This document shows positions 8,922-18,577 of a stretch of 64,000 nucleotides of DNA, one piece after another. Origin of the DNA: JAODBQ01 sp047602055 (GTDB lineage: Bacteria > Actinomycetota > Acidimicrobiia > Acidimicrobiales > Ilumatobacteraceae). The notes beneath the pieces were generated by a model, which saw only the letters and a program-made list of their open reading frames with translations, was not told the origin of the DNA and made no database searches. The DNA is taken from assembly GCA_047602055.1 (NCBI GenBank), contig JASGIG010000001.1, positions 2,046,001 through 2,110,000 on the forward strand, read 5' to 3'. A program made the position numbers and the translations under genes. Each line of letters begins with the position of its first letter. Positions within the stretch are counted from its first letter, which is position 1.

Positions 8922-9481
8922 CTCGGCGCGACCCGGCGGAAGCGGCCGGCGACGTCGAGCGCGAGGCCGTGCTCGTCGACGTCGAGGTCCAAGGTGGTCC
9001 CGTCGTGGTGCGTCACCGACCACCGCCGATCGGCGACCCGGACGTAGCGCTGCACGACTCGTTGCACCTGCAACGTCTCGGTGTCGACGGTGACCACCGG
9101 CATCTCGGCGGCGTCGCCTTCGTGCAGTTGCAGCCGGCGGATCGGCAGCAGGGTCGTCGACGGCGTGCAATCGAGGTTGACGTCGTAGGCGCCGTCGAGC
9201 TCTGGGCGGTGCGCCCCGTTCATCTCACCCCAGCGGCCGGCGCCGTCGGTGGCCAGCCACAGGTCGGGCTCGTCGAGGTCGCGGAACAGCAGGAACTGGC
9301 GCACCCGCCACGTGGCCGACGTGCGGATCGCGTACTGGACGCGCTCGCGCCCGACGATCCCGCCGATCGTCCAGCCCTCGTTCTCCCAGCGCAGCGTGGC
9401 GGTCTCGGTGTGCTCGCCGTCCCACGTCGACCAGACCACCTCGTGGCCGTCGGCGGAGAAGGGTGCATAGGCCGCCGGCAT
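8891..9481 (-). CDS. Putative glycolipid-binding family protein (PF06475-like)
   Basis: A 196-aa cytoplasmic protein without signal peptide or membrane segment. The C-terminal half carries the family's recognisable order: a DVNLDCTPSTTLLPIRRL block, a QRYVRVADRR block, and a closing DLDVDEHGLALDVAGRFRR block. The N-terminal part has WSTWDGEHTETATLRWE. The family is annotated as putative glycolipid-binding with no established reaction, so the role is unknown. It is convergent with the upstream lipoprotein gene and divergent from moeA, with only 41 bp between the start codons. Confidence 0.75.
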   Translation of the reverse strand: MPAAYAPFSADGHEVVWSTWDGEHTETATLRWENEGWTIGGIVGRERVQYAIRTSATWRVRQFLLFRDLDEPDLWLATDGAGRWGEMNGAHRPELDGAYDVNLDCTPSTTLLPIRRLQLHEGDAAEMPVVTVDTETLQVQRVVQRYVRVADRRWSVTHHDGTTLDLDVDEHGLALDVAGRFRRVAPSQDISAANSS

Positions 9482-9509
9482 GACGACCAGTCTGGCGGGA
9501 TGCGACCGG

Positions 9510-9515
9510 TACCGT
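9510..9515 (+). promoter_or_regulatory. -10 box of leaderless moeA promoter
   Basis: TACCGT lies 7 nt before GTG 9523. The upstream in-frame GTG at 9514 overlaps this hexamer, which argues against it as the start. Confidence 0.55.
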
Positions 9516-9522
9516 GGCCGCC

Positions 9523-10761
9523 GTGATCCACCCGGACGAGGCCCGCGCCCACGTGCTGTCCAACGTCGGCCCGCTCGACGTGGTCGCGCTGCCGCTGGCG
9601 CAGGCCCGTGGGCTGGCGCTCGCCGAGACGGTGGTCGCCGGCGAGGACGTGCCGCCGTTCGTCAACTCCGCCGTCGACGGGTACGCGGTGCGCAGTACCG
9701 ACGTCGCCTCGGTGCCCGTCGAGCTGGCGGTGGTCGGCGAGGTGGCTGCCGGGGCGTTCAGCGAGCACGAGCTGGCTGCGGGGGAGTCGATCCGGATCAT
9801 GACCGGCGCACCGGTCCCGCGGGGTGCCGACGCGATCGTCATGGTCGAGGACACCGAGCGTCTCGACGGCGGCCACCGCGTGCGCATCGGGGCGACGGTC
9901 GAGGCCGGCACCGCACTGCGCGGCGTCGGCGACGACATCCGCGCCGGCACCGAGCTGTTCACGCCCGGCACCGTCGTCAGCGCGCCGGTCACCGGTGTGC
10001 TCGCCAGTGTCAACGTCCGCACGGTCGCCGTCACGCGCCGGGCGCGCGTCGCCGTGCTGTCGACGGGCGACGAGCTGGTCACCGACGGCTCGCTGCTGCG
10101 CCCCGGGCAGATCCGCGAGAGCAACCTGACGATGCTCCTCGGCCTGGTGGCCGACGCCGGCGCCGAGTCCGTCGACGTCGGCGTCGTGCCCGACGACGAG
10201 GCCGCCCTGGAAGCCGTGCTGCGCGACGCCGCGGCGACGTGCGACGCGATCGTCAGCAGCGGTGGCGTCAGCATGGGCGACTACGACGTGGTCAAGGCGG
10301 TGCTCTCACGCATCGCCGAGATGCGCTGGATGCAGCTGGCGATCAAGCCCGCCAAGCCGTTCGCCTTCGGCCTGCTCGACACCGGCGACGCAGCCGATGC
10401 GACCGGTGGTCGTCGCCGGGTGCCGGTGTTCGGCCTGCCTGGCAACCCGGTCAGCTCGATGGTCAGCTTCGAGCTGTTCGCCCGGCCGGCGCTGCGCACG
10501 ATGATGGCCATGCCGTCGATCGACCGGCCGCGGGTGACGGCGATCGCCGACGCCGACTTCCGCCGCCGCCCCGATGGCAAGACCCACTACCAGCGCGCCA
10601 CGGCGTCGTTCGGCGCCGACGGCCGAGTCCACGTGGCCCCGGTCTCGGCGCAGGGCAGCCACCAGCTGGCGGCGACGTCGCTCGCCGACGCGATGGTGCT
10701 GCTGCCCGACGGCGACGGCGCCCCGGTGGCTGCCGATGTCGACACGATCCTGCTCTGGTAG
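9523..10761 (+). CDS. moeA: Molybdopterin molybdenumtransferase MoeA (Glp/gephyrin-like)
   Basis: A 412-aa MoeA/gephyrin-E-domain enzyme that inserts molybdate into adenylylated molybdopterin. The order is normal. An N-terminal IHPDEARAHVL helix is followed by PPFVNSAVDGYAVRS and the MTGAPVPRGADAIVMVEDT block. Then come the MogA-like domain (VLSTGDELV, SSGGVSMGDYDVV, FGLPGNPVSSMVSFELF) and a C-terminal beta domain. The start follows the leaderless promoter at 9510. MoaA follows 29 bp downstream under its own promoter. A GlpR/SepX-like gene 3.2 kb away raises the possibility that this is the actinobacterial Glp type, which also contacts FtsZ. Confidence 0.93.
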   Translation: MIHPDEARAHVLSNVGPLDVVALPLAQARGLALAETVVAGEDVPPFVNSAVDGYAVRSTDVASVPVELAVVGEVAAGAFSEHELAAGESIRIMTGAPVPRGADAIVMVEDTERLDGGHRVRIGATVEAGTALRGVGDDIRAGTELFTPGTVVSAPVTGVLASVNVRTVAVTRRARVAVLSTGDELVTDGSLLRPGQIRESNLTMLLGLVADAGAESVDVGVVPDDEAALEAVLRDAAATCDAIVSSGGVSMGDYDVVKAVLSRIAEMRWMQLAIKPAKPFAFGLLDTGDAADATGGRRRVPVFGLPGNPVSSMVSFELFARPALRTMMAMPSIDRPRVTAIADADFRRRPDGKTHYQRATASFGADGRVHVAPVSAQGSHQLAATSLADAMVLLPDGDGAPVAADVDTILLW

Positions 10762-10778
10762 GCCCGCGAGCGGGCCGT

Positions 10779-10784
10779 TAGCCT
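10779..10784 (+). promoter_or_regulatory. -10 box of leaderless moaA promoter
   Basis: TAGCCT lies 6 nt before GTG 10791. Confidence 0.5.
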
Positions 10785-10790
10785 GGGCTG

Positions 10791-11810
10791 GTGGACCTCG
10801 TCGATCCGTTCGGGCGCACCATCCGAGACCTGCGGATCTCGATCACGGATCGCTGCAACTTCCGCTGCACGTACTGCATGCCCGAGGAGGGCCTGCAGTG
10901 GCTGCCCCGCTCCGGCGTCCTGACGTTCGAGGAGATCGTCCGCCTGGCACGGCTGTTCGTCGAGCGCTACGAGGTCGACGGGATCCGCCTCACCGGTGGT
11001 GAGCCGACGGTGCGCGCCCACCTCCCGGTGCTCGTCGCCCAGCTCGCCGAGCTGCGCGTCCCGGCCTCGTCGGCATCGCAGTTCGCCGGTCGCAAGCCGG
11101 ACCTGTCGATCACGACGAACGGTGCCGCGCTGCGCCTCCTCGCCGACGACCTGCGCGCTGCCGGGCTCGACCGGGTCAACATCAGCCTCGACACGCTGCG
11201 CCGAGAGCGCTTCGCCCAGATCACCCGTCGCGACGAGCTCGACCGGGTGCTCGACGGCATCGAGGCGGCGAAGGACGCCGGCTTCTCGCCCGTGAAGATC
11301 AACGCCGTGATCGAGCGCGGCGTCAACGACGACGAGATCGTCGACCTCGCCGATCTCGGCCGCGAGAGTGGCGTCGAGGTGCGCTTCATCGAGTTCATGC
11401 CGCTCGACGCCGACGGGCACTGGGCAACCCGGCAGGTCGTCAGCCAGGACGAGATCGTCGCCGCGATCGCTGCCGTGCACCCGCTGGTGCCGGTCCCGGC
11501 GCGTGGTGCGGCGCCCGCCGACACGTGGCGCTACACCGATGGCAGGGGCACCGTCGGGGTGATCCCGACCGTGACCAAGCCGTTCTGCGGCGACTGCGAC
11601 CGGGTCCGCCTGACCGCCGACGGCCGTTTCCGCACCTGTCTGTTCGCCACCGACGACCACGACCTGCTGTCGTTGCTGCGCCGCGGCGCCGGCGACGAGG
11701 AGCTGGCGGCCGCGATCGAGCAGGCGGTCGGCACGAAGTGGGCCGGCCACATGATCAACACCGTCAACTTCGTCCGCCCGGCGAAGTCGATGAGCCAGAT
11801 CGGCGGCTGA
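10791..11810 (+). CDS. moaA: GTP 3',8-cyclase MoaA (radical SAM)
   Basis: A 339-aa radical-SAM enzyme for the first step of molybdenum cofactor synthesis (GTP to 3',8-cyclo-dihydro-GTP). The N-terminal SAM cluster motif is DRCNFRCTYCMPEEG, and LTGGEPTVR binds SAM. The C-terminal 4Fe-4S cluster that binds GTP is seen in PFCGDCDRVRLTADGRFRTC. It ends in the conserved di-glycine (SQIGG) that completes the active site. The GTG start follows a TAGCCT box by 6 nt. It sits between moeA and, further on, moaC. No frameshift. Confidence 0.97.
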   Translation: MDLVDPFGRTIRDLRISITDRCNFRCTYCMPEEGLQWLPRSGVLTFEEIVRLARLFVERYEVDGIRLTGGEPTVRAHLPVLVAQLAELRVPASSASQFAGRKPDLSITTNGAALRLLADDLRAAGLDRVNISLDTLRRERFAQITRRDELDRVLDGIEAAKDAGFSPVKINAVIERGVNDDEIVDLADLGRESGVEVRFIEFMPLDADGHWATRQVVSQDEIVAAIAAVHPLVPVPARGAAPADTWRYTDGRGTVGVIPTVTKPFCGDCDRVRLTADGRFRTCLFATDDHDLLSLLRRGAGDEELAAAIEQAVGTKWAGHMINTVNFVRPAKSMSQIGG

Positions 11811-11838
11811 TCGACCTCGATTCGCTCGCTGCGCGAGC
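11811..11838 (+). terminator. Repeat-bearing hairpin between convergent moaA and VOC gene
   Basis: The first 20 nt after the moaA stop (TCGACCTCGATTCGCTCGCT) recur at 28943 after another stop codon. GCTCGC (11824-11829) pairs with GCGAGC (11833-11838) over a TGC loop. Probably a weak bidirectional terminator. Confidence 0.45.
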
Positions 11839-12404
11839 TACAGCGACTTCTTGTCGCCGGAGTGCTGCTCGGTGGCGGTGAACAGCGAGCGGGCCTCGGT
11901 CGGGTTGGGGACGACGCCGGGCGTGTCGCGGCAGAACTCGACCATGATCCCGTTCGGGTCGAGGTAGTACAGCGAGTGGCACCAGCCGTGGTCGACCTCC
12001 ATCAGCGGCTCGATGCCGGCGGCGGTCATCCGGGCCTTGGCCGCCCGCTGGGTCTCCTCGGTGGCGCCGAAGGCGATGTGGTTGATCCACACCGGCAGGC
12101 CGTTGCCCGTGGAGATGTCGGCGCGCCAGCCCTCCTGCTCGCCGATGCCGTGGACGTCGAAGAACGCGATGCAGGCGCCGTCGCCCGTGTCGTAGAAGAT
12201 GTGCCGGAACAGGCCGCCGTCCTTCATCGGCACGACCTCGGTGTGGATGAGCGTGAAGCCCATCAGCTCCTCGTAGAAGTGGTGCGTCGCCTCGATGTCG
12301 CGGCACGCGTAGGCGACGTGGTGGAAGCCGGTCGTGCGCACGACGGGCTGGGGCGTGTCGGCAATGGCGACGACGTCCTCCGCGGGTGATTCGAGCGCGG
12401 TCAT
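11838..12404 (-). CDS. VOC-family (glyoxalase/extradiol dioxygenase-like) metalloprotein
   Basis: A 188-aa vicinal-oxygen-chelate protein. Two beta-alpha-beta-beta-beta modules are visible: FHHVAYACRDIEATHHFYEE opens the first and INHIAFGATEETQRAAKARM the second. The family's metal-ligand positions are occupied by the His of FHHVAY and INHIAF and the Glu in NGIMVEFCRD. The substrate is unknown; the C-terminal YYLDPNGIMVEF resembles dioxygenase-like members. An AAGGAG Shine-Dalgarno precedes the ATG. It lies 24 bp downstream of a ferritin-like diiron gene on the same strand, so the two probably form an operon handling one substrate (inference). Confidence 0.8.
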   Translation of the reverse strand: MTALESPAEDVVAIADTPQPVVRTTGFHHVAYACRDIEATHHFYEELMGFTLIHTEVVPMKDGGLFRHIFYDTGDGACIAFFDVHGIGEQEGWRADISTGNGLPVWINHIAFGATEETQRAAKARMTAAGIEPLMEVDHGWCHSLYYLDPNGIMVEFCRDTPGVVPNPTEARSLFTATEQHSGDKKSL

Positions 12405-12428
12405 CGGAGTCTCCTTCAGGTCAGGTGG

Positions 12429-13289
12429 TCAGGTGAGCTCGGGCTCGAGCTCGGGACGGGTCCATTCGTACTTGCGTGGCTCGGGTACCGCGCCCTCGGT
12501 CTCGATCACGAAGCGGGTCGCCTCGGTGATCGCGTCGCGCACCAGGTTGAGGCCGGCGAGGCCGGGCAGCGCGTCGACGCGCTCCTCGACCCGGTCGATC
12601 AGCTCGGTACCTTCGCCGGAGCCGAACAGGTAGGCGGTGGCGAACGCCGTCTCGATGCGCGGCACGTCGCCGCTGCCCACCGGTGCCCACTGGTGGCGCA
12701 GGAACCACTTGGTGACCGTCTGGGCACGGCGCTCCTGGAGCAGGTCACGCGCCGCCGAGGCGTAGTAGCCGGCGTGGCGGCCCTCCTGGCGCATGATCCG
12801 CCGGAGCAGCTCCGACAGCGCCGGGTGGTCGGCGATCCTGGCCAGCCGGTTGTAGGCGGCGTTCGCCGTCCACTCGTTGATCGCGCCCCACGTCATGTGC
12901 ACGGCGGGGAAGTGCCGCACGACGTGGCCGAGCGTCCAGAACACGACCGGGCTGAAGAACAGCGTGTTGTGGTTCCAGCTGCGCATCGCCTTGAGGCGCG
13001 GGTCGTGCGCCGGGCGGTCGTGCATCTCCAGGACGCGGCCGAGCGCCTGACCGTGCCAGTACTCCTCGTAGTTCCACAGCGTCAGGAACGCCGTGAACTG
13101 CGGGTCCTTCCACGACGGCATCATCAGCAGCTCACGTGCGTACAGGACCGTCTGGTACTCGATGTCGTGCATGTAGCCGATGCAGCGCAGCACGTGCTCG
13201 TCGAGGGGCTGGTCGCGGAAGCTCTCGAAGTCGATGTCGTCGGTCTTCAGGCGACCACCCTGCTCCTGGAACTTCTCGATGGGGATCAT
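12429..13289 (-). CDS. Ferritin-like diiron protein (desaturase/oxygenase-like)
   Basis: A 286-aa all-helical protein. Acidic and His residues are spaced like a diiron four-helix bundle: MHDIEYQTV, WNYEEYWHGQALG (ExxH), INEWTANAAYNRL and IMRQEGRHAGYY (ExxH). This is the ferritin/acyl-ACP-desaturase type of ligand set. No signal peptide or membrane segment. The reaction is unknown; an oxygenase or desaturase acting on an acyl or aromatic substrate would fit. It is upstream of and co-directional with the VOC gene and divergent from moaC, with 69 bp between starts. Confidence 0.7.
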   Translation of the reverse strand: MIPIEKFQEQGGRLKTDDIDFESFRDQPLDEHVLRCIGYMHDIEYQTVLYARELLMMPSWKDPQFTAFLTLWNYEEYWHGQALGRVLEMHDRPAHDPRLKAMRSWNHNTLFFSPVVFWTLGHVVRHFPAVHMTWGAINEWTANAAYNRLARIADHPALSELLRRIMRQEGRHAGYYASAARDLLQERRAQTVTKWFLRHQWAPVGSGDVPRIETAFATAYLFGSGEGTELIDRVEERVDALPGLAGLNLVRDAITEATRFVIETEGAVPEPRKYEWTRPELEPELT

Positions 13290-13358
13290 GCGCAGTCTCC
13301 GTCGCTCGGCCCTCCGGCGGATCCGAGTCAGAGTACCCGACTACCATCGCGCTTCGAG

Positions 13359-13874
13359 ATGAGCGATCTGTCCTTCACACACCTCGACCCACTCGGTCGT
13401 GCCCGCATGGTCGACGTCACCCCGAAGGACCCCACGCACCGCCGGGCGGTTGCCCGCTGCAAGGTGTTCATGCAGGCAGAGACCACTGCGGCCGTCGCCA
13501 ACCGTGAGGTCAAGAAGGGCGACGTGCTCGCCGTCGCCCGGGTCGCAGCGATCCAGGCCGCCAAGCGAACCAGCGATTCCATCCCCCTCTGCCATCCCCT
13601 GCTGGTCGGCTCGGTGTACGTCAACTTCGAGATCGGCGACGACCACATCGCCGTGGAGGCCCAGGTCGACACCGTCGACCGCACGGGCGTCGAGATGGAG
13701 GCGCTGCACGCCTGCTCGATCGCCGCGCTGACGATCTACGACATGTGCAAGTCGGCCGATCGCGGCATGGTCATCGGCGAGCTGGCCCTGTGGGAGAAGA
13801 CCGGCGGTCGCGGCGGGACGTACCGTCGAGCCGATGGCGTTGCGGTGACTGTTACGAACGTAGTAGAAACGTAA
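13359..13874 (+). CDS. moaC: Cyclic pyranopterin monophosphate synthase MoaC
   Basis: A 171-aa protein matching MoaC in length and motifs. MVDVTPKDPTHRRAVA is at the N-terminus, DSIPLCHPLLVGSV carries the substrate-binding His, and VEMEALHACSIAALTIYDM and the lysine-rich closing helix follow (MCKSADRG). It converts cyclo-dihydro-GTP made by MoaA to cPMP. The frame is open upstream, but ATG 13359 gives the family N-terminus, and a TACCAT box lies 11 nt before it. Together with moeA and moaA it supplies part of Moco synthesis; moaD, moaE, mogA and mobA are not in the window. Confidence 0.96.
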   Translation: MSDLSFTHLDPLGRARMVDVTPKDPTHRRAVARCKVFMQAETTAAVANREVKKGDVLAVARVAAIQAAKRTSDSIPLCHPLLVGSVYVNFEIGDDHIAVEAQVDTVDRTGVEMEALHACSIAALTIYDMCKSADRGMVIGELALWEKTGGRGGTYRRADGVAVTVTNVVET

Positions 13875-13971
13875 CGAAATGACGGCTGACCGACGGGATC
13901 CCGCAACCAATGCGTGCTCGTCGATGACGCTGGCGTGAACACACCATGAACCAAGGACCACACTGATACTC

Positions 13972-14541
13972 ATGGGCAAGATCGTCCTGCTGGCGGTCGC
14001 TGCGGCCTGGGCTGCCGTGCTGATCCCCCCGCTGATCCGATCCCGCGTCGAGAACCGTCCGAACTCGTCGGTCACCGACTTTCGCCGGCAGCTGTCGACC
14101 CTGCAGCGCACCGTGCCCGCCCGAGGCATGGCCCCGATGCGCTCGATCGGGCGTCCGCTCACCCAGGCGCCGAGCACTCGGACCGCCACCCGGCAGGGCT
14201 CGTCGGCGCAGCGCTCGTCGAGCGGCGCCAGCCGTGCGCACCTGCACGTCGCCTCGCTGGACCGGCCGGCGCCGTCACGCACGCACGCCACCGTCGCCGC
14301 CCGCCGGCCGTCGCCACGTGAGGTCCGCCGCCGTCGCCGCGCCAACGTGCTGTTCCTCCTGGTCGCGGCGTTCGCGCTGACGCTGTTCCTGTTCGCGACC
14401 ACCAAGAGCGACGTGATGATGTATGCGTTCGTGCTCTCGTTCTTCTCGCTGATGGGCTACTGCTACAAGCTCGTCCAGCTGCGCAACCAGGAGCTCGACC
14501 GGCGTCACGTCACCGACAACCGTTGGTACCACGCGGCCTGA
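13972..14541 (+). CDS. GlpR/SepX-like membrane protein
   Basis: A 189-aa membrane protein. One N-terminal transmembrane segment (residues 4-21) is followed by an IRSRVENRPNSSVTDFRRQL block, a Ser/Arg/Pro-rich linker of about 80 residues, and two C-terminal membrane segments (about 124-142 and 148-164). This is the architecture of actinobacterial SepX/GlpR proteins, which act in cell division. GlpR is the membrane receptor for the MoeA-like protein Glp in corynebacteria. Location close to moeA/moaA/moaC supports that reading, but the linker sequence is not conserved enough to be certain. Followed directly by tRNA-Ala. Confidence 0.6.
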   Translation: MGKIVLLAVAAAWAAVLIPPLIRSRVENRPNSSVTDFRRQLSTLQRTVPARGMAPMRSIGRPLTQAPSTRTATRQGSSAQRSSSGASRAHLHVASLDRPAPSRTHATVAARRPSPREVRRRRRANVLFLLVAAFALTLFLFATTKSDVMMYAFVLSFFSLMGYCYKLVQLRNQELDRRHVTDNRWYHAA

Positions 14542-14547
14542 GTCCGG

Positions 14548-14553
14548 TAGAGT
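14548..14553 (+). promoter_or_regulatory. -10 box of the tRNA-Ala gene
   Basis: TAGAGT lies 12 nt before the mature tRNA 5' end. Confidence 0.45.
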
Positions 14554-14565
14554 GGTTCGCCCAAC

Positions 14566-14638
14566 GGGGGTGTAGCTCAGTTGGCAGAGCGCAACAATCG
14601 CACTGTTGAGGCCAGGGGTTCAATTCCCCTCACCTCCA
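14566..14638 (+). tRNA. tRNA-Ala(CGC)
   Basis: A 73-nt cloverleaf. The acceptor GGGGGTG pairs with CACCTCC and includes a G3:U70 pair, the alanine identity element. The D stem is GCTC/GAGC, the anticodon stem CAACA/TGTTG with loop ATCGCAC (anticodon CGC), and the T stem AGGGG/CCCCT with loop TTCAATT. A73 is followed by CCC, so CCA is not encoded. A strong terminator follows 9 nt later. Confidence 0.95.
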
Positions 14639-14647
14639 CCCGGTAGG

Positions 14648-14676
14648 AAGACCCCAGGTCGCTGACCTGGGGTCTT
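14648..14676 (+). terminator. Terminator after tRNA-Ala
   Basis: AAGACCCCAGGTC (14648-14660) pairs perfectly with GACCTGGGGTCTT (14664-14676) around a GCT loop. Confidence 0.9.
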
Positions 14677-14757
14677 GCGCGTGGGGGCCCGTCGGTGATG
14701 GATGCGTTGGACCCGGCGGCCGTCACGAACCGTCCGTGACGCTTCTCTCGGCCGACT

Positions 14758-14800
14758 TTGTCAGGCGCTGACCGGAACGGTTCCGGTCGGCAGCTGACAA
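14758..14800 (-). terminator. Terminator hairpin downstream of the TetR gene
   Basis: Outer arms TTGTCAG (14758-14764) and CTGACAA (14794-14800) enclose a perfect GACCGGAAC-G-GTTCCGGTC stem (14770-14788). It lies 10 bp after the stop of the leftward TetR gene. The 80 bp between this and the tRNA terminator hold nothing recognisable. Confidence 0.75.
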
Positions 14801-14810
14801 GAACGACTGG

Positions 14811-15434
14811 TCAGGTCGGGGTGCTGGCGAGGGCGGCGTCGAGCGAGGCGAGCAGGACGCGCTGCGAGACCCGGGCGACGTCGTCGCTGGTGCGGTCGAA
14901 GTCGCCGGCCAGCGCCTGGGTGGTGAAGCCGGAGGTGTGCACGGCGACGGCGTCGACGAGCCATGCCGGCGGCTTGCCGGTGCCGCCGCGGGCCTGCCAC
15001 AGGCGATCCGCCACCCGCCGGGCGAAGTGGCGGCGGGCGCTTCGGCGGTCGGCGGCGGCCACGGCGAGGTCGCCGGTCAGCTCGGGCTCCAGGGTCGACA
15101 GCTCCCAGTAGGCCCGCCCGTTGTGGGCGTTCAGCCGGTGCGCCGTGGTGAGCAGGTCGAGCAGCCAGTCGTCGACGGTGGTGCCGTCCAGCTCGGGCAG
15201 CTGTTGGCCGTACGAGCGCACGCCGTCACGGATCGCCCCGGCCAGCACTCGCTCGCGCGTGGTGAAGTGGCGGAACACGGTGCGCCGGCTGACGCCCGCT
15301 GTTTCGGCGATCTCGTCGACGGTGGCCGACAGCCCACGCGTCGCCATCACCTCGCGTGCCGCCCGGGTGATCCGCGCCCTGGCGAGGTCGCGCTGCTCGT
15401 CGGCAAGCGAGAGCGTCTCCGCCTTGGCACTCAT
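14811..15434 (-). CDS. TetR/AcrR-family transcriptional regulator
   Basis: A 207-aa TetR-type repressor. The N-terminal DNA-binding domain spans about residues 17-65: RITRAAREVMATRGLSATVD, then the helix-turn-helix EIAETAGVSRRTVFRHFTTR. A variable ligand-binding helical domain rich in Arg and Ala follows. It is divergent from an N-acyl-D-amino-acid deacylase-like amidohydrolase gene with 50 bp between start codons, so it probably controls that gene and itself. The ligand is unknown. Confidence 0.85.
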   Translation of the reverse strand: MSAKAETLSLADEQRDLARARITRAAREVMATRGLSATVDEIAETAGVSRRTVFRHFTTRERVLAGAIRDGVRSYGQQLPELDGTTVDDWLLDLLTTAHRLNAHNGRAYWELSTLEPELTGDLAVAAADRRSARRHFARRVADRLWQARGGTGKPPAWLVDAVAVHTSGFTTQALAGDFDRTSDDVARVSQRVLLASLDAALASTPT

Positions 15435-15447
15435 CAGTGACAGAGCG

Positions 15448-15453
15448 TACCAT
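15448..15453 (+). promoter_or_regulatory. -10 box for the amidohydrolase gene, in TetR divergent region
   Basis: TACCAT in the 50-bp divergent spacer. The rightward gene also has a Shine-Dalgarno (GAGGAGG, 15472-15478) before ATG 15485, so it is not leaderless. Confidence 0.4.
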
Positions 15454-15484
15454 GCGCGTGTCAGGGGGACCGAGGAGGCCGCGA

Positions 15485-17171
<1,687 letters not shown>

Positions 17172-17298
17172 TCCCGGATGCCGCGCCCCCGCTCGCTTCG
17201 CTCGCGCCCCATCGGCGCCGGGCTCGCCGGTGCTCGCGCGGTCACCCGTCTCGCTTCACTCGACGTATCCCAGCATCCGCCCGACCGGAGACCGAACC

Positions 17299-18462
17299 AT
17301 GACATCCACCATCGACAGCCCGGCGACGGCCATCAACGACTGGTCGTTCCCGGTCATCAGCGCCGACTCGCACATCACCGAGGCGCCCGACACCTACCTC
17401 AAGTACATCGACCCGGCGTGGCGTGACCGGGCCCCGCACATCGAGGACGCCGGCGCGGACATCGGCGACGTCTACGTCATCGAGGGCATGCCCCGCCCGA
17501 TCTCCATGGGTCTCGTCGCCGCGGCCGGCAAGCCGCCGGAGGAGATCCGGGTCAAGGGCAGCCGGTTCGAGGAGCTGCACCGCAGCGGCTGGGACTCCTC
17601 CGCTCGCCTCGCCGACCAGGACCGTGACGGGGTCGCCGCGGAGATCATCTACCCGACGGTCGGCATGGTGCTGTGCAACCACCCCGACGGCGACTTCAAG
17701 CGGGCCTGCTTCCAGGCGTACAACCGCTGGATCGCCGACTACTGCGACGGCGCCCCCGACCGCCTGCTCGGCTGTGGGCAGTCGGCGATGCGCACGCCCG
17801 AGGAGGGCATCGCCGACCTCCACGACATCCAGGCGCTCGGCCTGCGCGGGATCATGATGCCCGGCCTGCCCGCCTACGAGCACGACTACGACCACCACGA
17901 CTGGAACCCGTTCTGGGAGGCGGCGATCGAGCTGGGCATGCCGCTGTCGTTCCACATCCTGACGACGTCGTCGGGCCGCACCCGCGGTCCGAAGATGGCC
18001 GGCTTCCTGTCCATCGTCCGCGGCAACCAGGACATCATGGCGATGCTCGTGCTCGGCGGCGTGTTCGAGCGCTACCCGGAGCTCAAGGTGTGCTGCGTGG
18101 AGGCCGATGCCGGCTGGGTGCCGCACTTCATGTACCGGATGGACCACGCCTACAAGCGCCACCGCTACTGGCTGCCGGCAGGCGAGCAGCTGTCGCGCCT
18201 GCCGTCGGAGTACTTCGCCGAGAACATCTACGTCACGTTCCAGGACGACTGGACGGCGTTCCGCCAGGCGAACGACATGAACTGGCACCGGCTGATGTGG
18301 GCCAACGACTTCCCGCACAGCGACTCGACGTGGCCGTGGAGCCAGGAGATGCTCGCCGAGCACGCCGCCCAGCTGACGCCGGCGCAGCAGCGGGCGATCC
18401 TCAGCGAGAATGTCGCGGGCCTGTATCGAATCGACCTTCGGTCGTTGCAGCCGGCTCCCTAG
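17299..18462 (+). CDS. Amidohydrolase family 2 (TIM-barrel) protein
   Basis: A 387-aa protein of the ACMSD-like amidohydrolase-2 family. It has VISADSHITEAP at the N-terminus, EIIYPTVGMVLC, a GLRGIMMPGLPAYEHDYDHH segment, MPLSFHILTTSSG, and the late acidic ligand in WANDFPHSDSTWPWS. The family performs metal-dependent decarboxylation or hydrolysis; the substrate here is not deducible. The start ATG is preceded by GGAG at 17287. It lies 127 bp downstream of the preceding amidohydrolase, a gap made of GC-rich CTCGCTTCGCTCG-type repeats. Confidence 0.85.
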   Translation: MTSTIDSPATAINDWSFPVISADSHITEAPDTYLKYIDPAWRDRAPHIEDAGADIGDVYVIEGMPRPISMGLVAAAGKPPEEIRVKGSRFEELHRSGWDSSARLADQDRDGVAAEIIYPTVGMVLCNHPDGDFKRACFQAYNRWIADYCDGAPDRLLGCGQSAMRTPEEGIADLHDIQALGLRGIMMPGLPAYEHDYDHHDWNPFWEAAIELGMPLSFHILTTSSGRTRGPKMAGFLSIVRGNQDIMAMLVLGGVFERYPELKVCCVEADAGWVPHFMYRMDHAYKRHRYWLPAGEQLSRLPSEYFAENIYVTFQDDWTAFRQANDMNWHRLMWANDFPHSDSTWPWSQEMLAEHAAQLTPAQQRAILSENVAGLYRIDLRSLQPAP

Positions 18463-18549
18463 CGGTCGCGCGGCTGCGGGTGGCCGGTCGCTCGGCTCGT
18501 ACGGACCCAGGCGGCAGCGGGCGGGCGCTCGCCGCCGGGTAGCGGTTCC

Positions 18550-18574
18550 GAGAACGGTTCTAGCTATCGTTCTC
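18550..18574 (+). promoter_or_regulatory. Candidate Zur operator overlapping the ABC transporter promoter
   Basis: GAGAACG (18550-18556) and CGTTCTC (18568-18574) form a perfect dyad with 11 nt between. The -10 hexamer TATCGT (18565-18570) lies inside and 7 nt before GTG 18578. The same GAGAACG word recurs before the Zur-like gene at 21665. Confidence 0.55.
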
Positions 18575-18577
18575 GTC

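Noticed and set aside
14566..14638. tRNA-Asn reading (GTT seen in the CTGTTG stretch)
   Set aside because: GTT falls in the 3' anticodon stem; the 7-nt loop gives CGC, and the acceptor G3:U70 pair is specific for alanine.
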